Origin: Klebsiella sp. BIGb0138
GTDB taxonomy: Bacteria; Pseudomonadota; Gammaproteobacteria; Enterobacterales; Enterobacteriaceae
Assembly: GCF_004342285.1 (NCBI RefSeq)
Contig: NZ_SMCV01000008.1
Span: 186,001-250,000, forward strand
Direction: 5' to 3'
DNA length: 64,000 bases
Positions 63,288-64,000 of this stretch are shown here, piece after piece. The position numbers and the translations under genes are program-made. Below the pieces are notes generated by a model, which saw only the letters and a list, made by a program, of their open reading frames with translations, searched no databases and was not told the DNA's origin. Each line of letters opens with the position of its first letter. Position 1 is the stretch's first letter.

Positions 63288-64000
63288 TAATGCGCGCTGA
63301 ATCAACAGCACGCTTAGCAGGACCACCATCAACCCCACCAGCGCCAGTCCCTGAATCTTCTGCCCGAGAAAAATCCAGCCCAGCAGGACCGCGGTCACCG
63401 GGCTTAGCAGGCTCAATGCCGACACCGCCGCCGAGGGAAGGCGGCTAATCCCGCGAAACCACAGCCCGTACGCCAGCATAGCGCCGGCTACGCAGAGCCA
63501 CAGATAGCCGGCGATCTGCGTCAACGTCAGCGATGGTAATGGCGGATCGACCCACCATGCCACCGGCGCCAGTACCACCCCGCCAATCAGTAATTGCCAG
63601 CCCGTCAGCGCCATCACCGGCAGCGCTATCGCCCAACGACGAGACAGCCAGGTTCCCAGCGCCATGCTGACCGCCCCCAAAAATGCCGCGCCAATCCCCA
63701 GCGCATCCAGCACCGTATGCGGCGAAAGCAGCAGCAAAGCCATCCCCATGATGCCGCTGAGCGCCGGGAGCACCGCCGTCCACGGCGAACGCTGTCTGTC
63801 CACGCACCAGGCCAGCAGCATCACCAGCAGCGGCTGTATCGCCCCAATGACCGCCGCCAGGCCGCCGGGTAAACGATAGGCCGCAATAAACAGCAGCGCC
63901 TGAAAGGCGCCAATATTCAGCACCCCGGTGACCGCCAGCTTCCACCATTCATTGCGCAGCGGAAAGCGACGGCACCAGATTAACAGGGCGATCCCCGCCG
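63270..64000 (-). CDS. EamA (DMT)-family transporter, 5' end beyond window
   Basis: This is the C-terminal part (about 243 codons visible) of a drug/metabolite transporter with roughly ten helices. The reading frame stays open to the right edge (AGIALLIWCRRFPLRNEWWK precedes TGVLNIGAFQALLFIAAYRL). The second EamA repeat is LAYGLWFRGISRLPSAAVSA and LLSPVTAVLLGWIFLGQ, in PecM-like style. The substrate is unknown. A GTG at 63921-63923 is not the start because similarity continues upstream. Confidence 0.85.
   Translation of the reverse strand, partial: AGIALLIWCRRFPLRNEWWKLAVTGVLNIGAFQALLFIAAYRLPGGLAAVIGAIQPLLVMLLAWCVDRQRSPWTAVLPALSGIMGMALLLLSPHTVLDALGIGAAFLGAVSMALGTWLSRRWAIALPVMALTGWQLLIGGVVLAPVAWWVDPPLPSLTLTQIAGYLWLCVAGAMLAYGLWFRGISRLPSAAVSALSLLSPVTAVLLGWIFLGQKIQGLALVGLMVVLLSVLLIQRALTKKAP

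Overview
The window is enterobacterial chromosome, almost certainly Klebsiella. From the left edge to about 31.6 kb the order recD-recB-ptrA-recC-ppdC-ygdB-ppdB-ppdA, thyA-lgt, ptsP-rppH, mutH-ygdQ-ygdR-tas, lplT-aas, omrA/omrB, galR, lysA, lysR, ygeA is the Escherichia/Klebsiella backbone order. The right part carries a complete type 3 fimbriae locus (mrkABCDF with mrkHIJ), a Klebsiella/Raoultella hallmark. MrkA and MrkH resemble but do not equal the K. pneumoniae proteins as I remember them. Together with the pectin-oligomer genes this would fit the K. oxytoca group, but the species is not proven.

Layout: 1-13 kb is the recombination-repair operon (four small pseudopilin-like genes, RecC, pitrilysin, RecB, RecD), all on the minus strand. 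13-18 kb holds thyA-lgt and ptsP-rppH. A gene-free 0.7 kb stretch before mutH contains four DnaA-box-like sequences. 18.6-31.6 kb is housekeeping (MutH, TerC-like YgdQ, lipoprotein YgdR, Tas, LplT-Aas, GalR, lysine biosynthesis) plus the two sRNA genes omrA and omrB and a LacI-type regulator of unknown target.

31.7-47.2 kb is an accessory catabolic island. kdgF, togMNAB and a first oligogalacturonate lyase form a pectin-oligomer uptake and breakdown unit. Next comes an inserted sucrose/fructoside unit (porin, GH32 hydrolase, LacY-type symporter, divergent LacI regulator). Then follow a decayed 3' end of araE, kduD, a second oligogalacturonate lyase and the KdgM porin. At least six KdgR-type palindromes (GAAAC-N3-GTTTC and variants) sit in front of these units. 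The flanks, ygeA on one side and yqeF-yqeG on the other, match E. coli, where ygeA-araE-kduD-kduI-yqeF are neighbours. The island has therefore been built by insertion into and erosion of that ancestral segment: araE is a relic and kduI is absent here.

47.4-52.5 kb: thiolase YqeF, a LysR regulator divergent from a PACE-type two-domain efflux protein, the transporter YqeG, and a YdbC-like aldo/keto reductase. 52.9-60.7 kb: mrkH, mrkI and mrkJ (c-di-GMP-responsive activator, LuxR-type regulator, c-di-GMP phosphodiesterase) converge on mrkABCDF, so the fimbrial genes and their c-di-GMP control lie together. 61-62.6 kb: a compact operon of an ABM-fold monooxygenase, a tandem-ACT protein and an ArsR-type regulator. 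A 14-codon ORF with a consensus ribosome site lies between this operon and mrkA. The right edge has a DUF1471 periplasmic peptide and an incomplete EamA transporter. I saw no tRNA or rRNA genes, insertion sequences, phage or CRISPR arrays.
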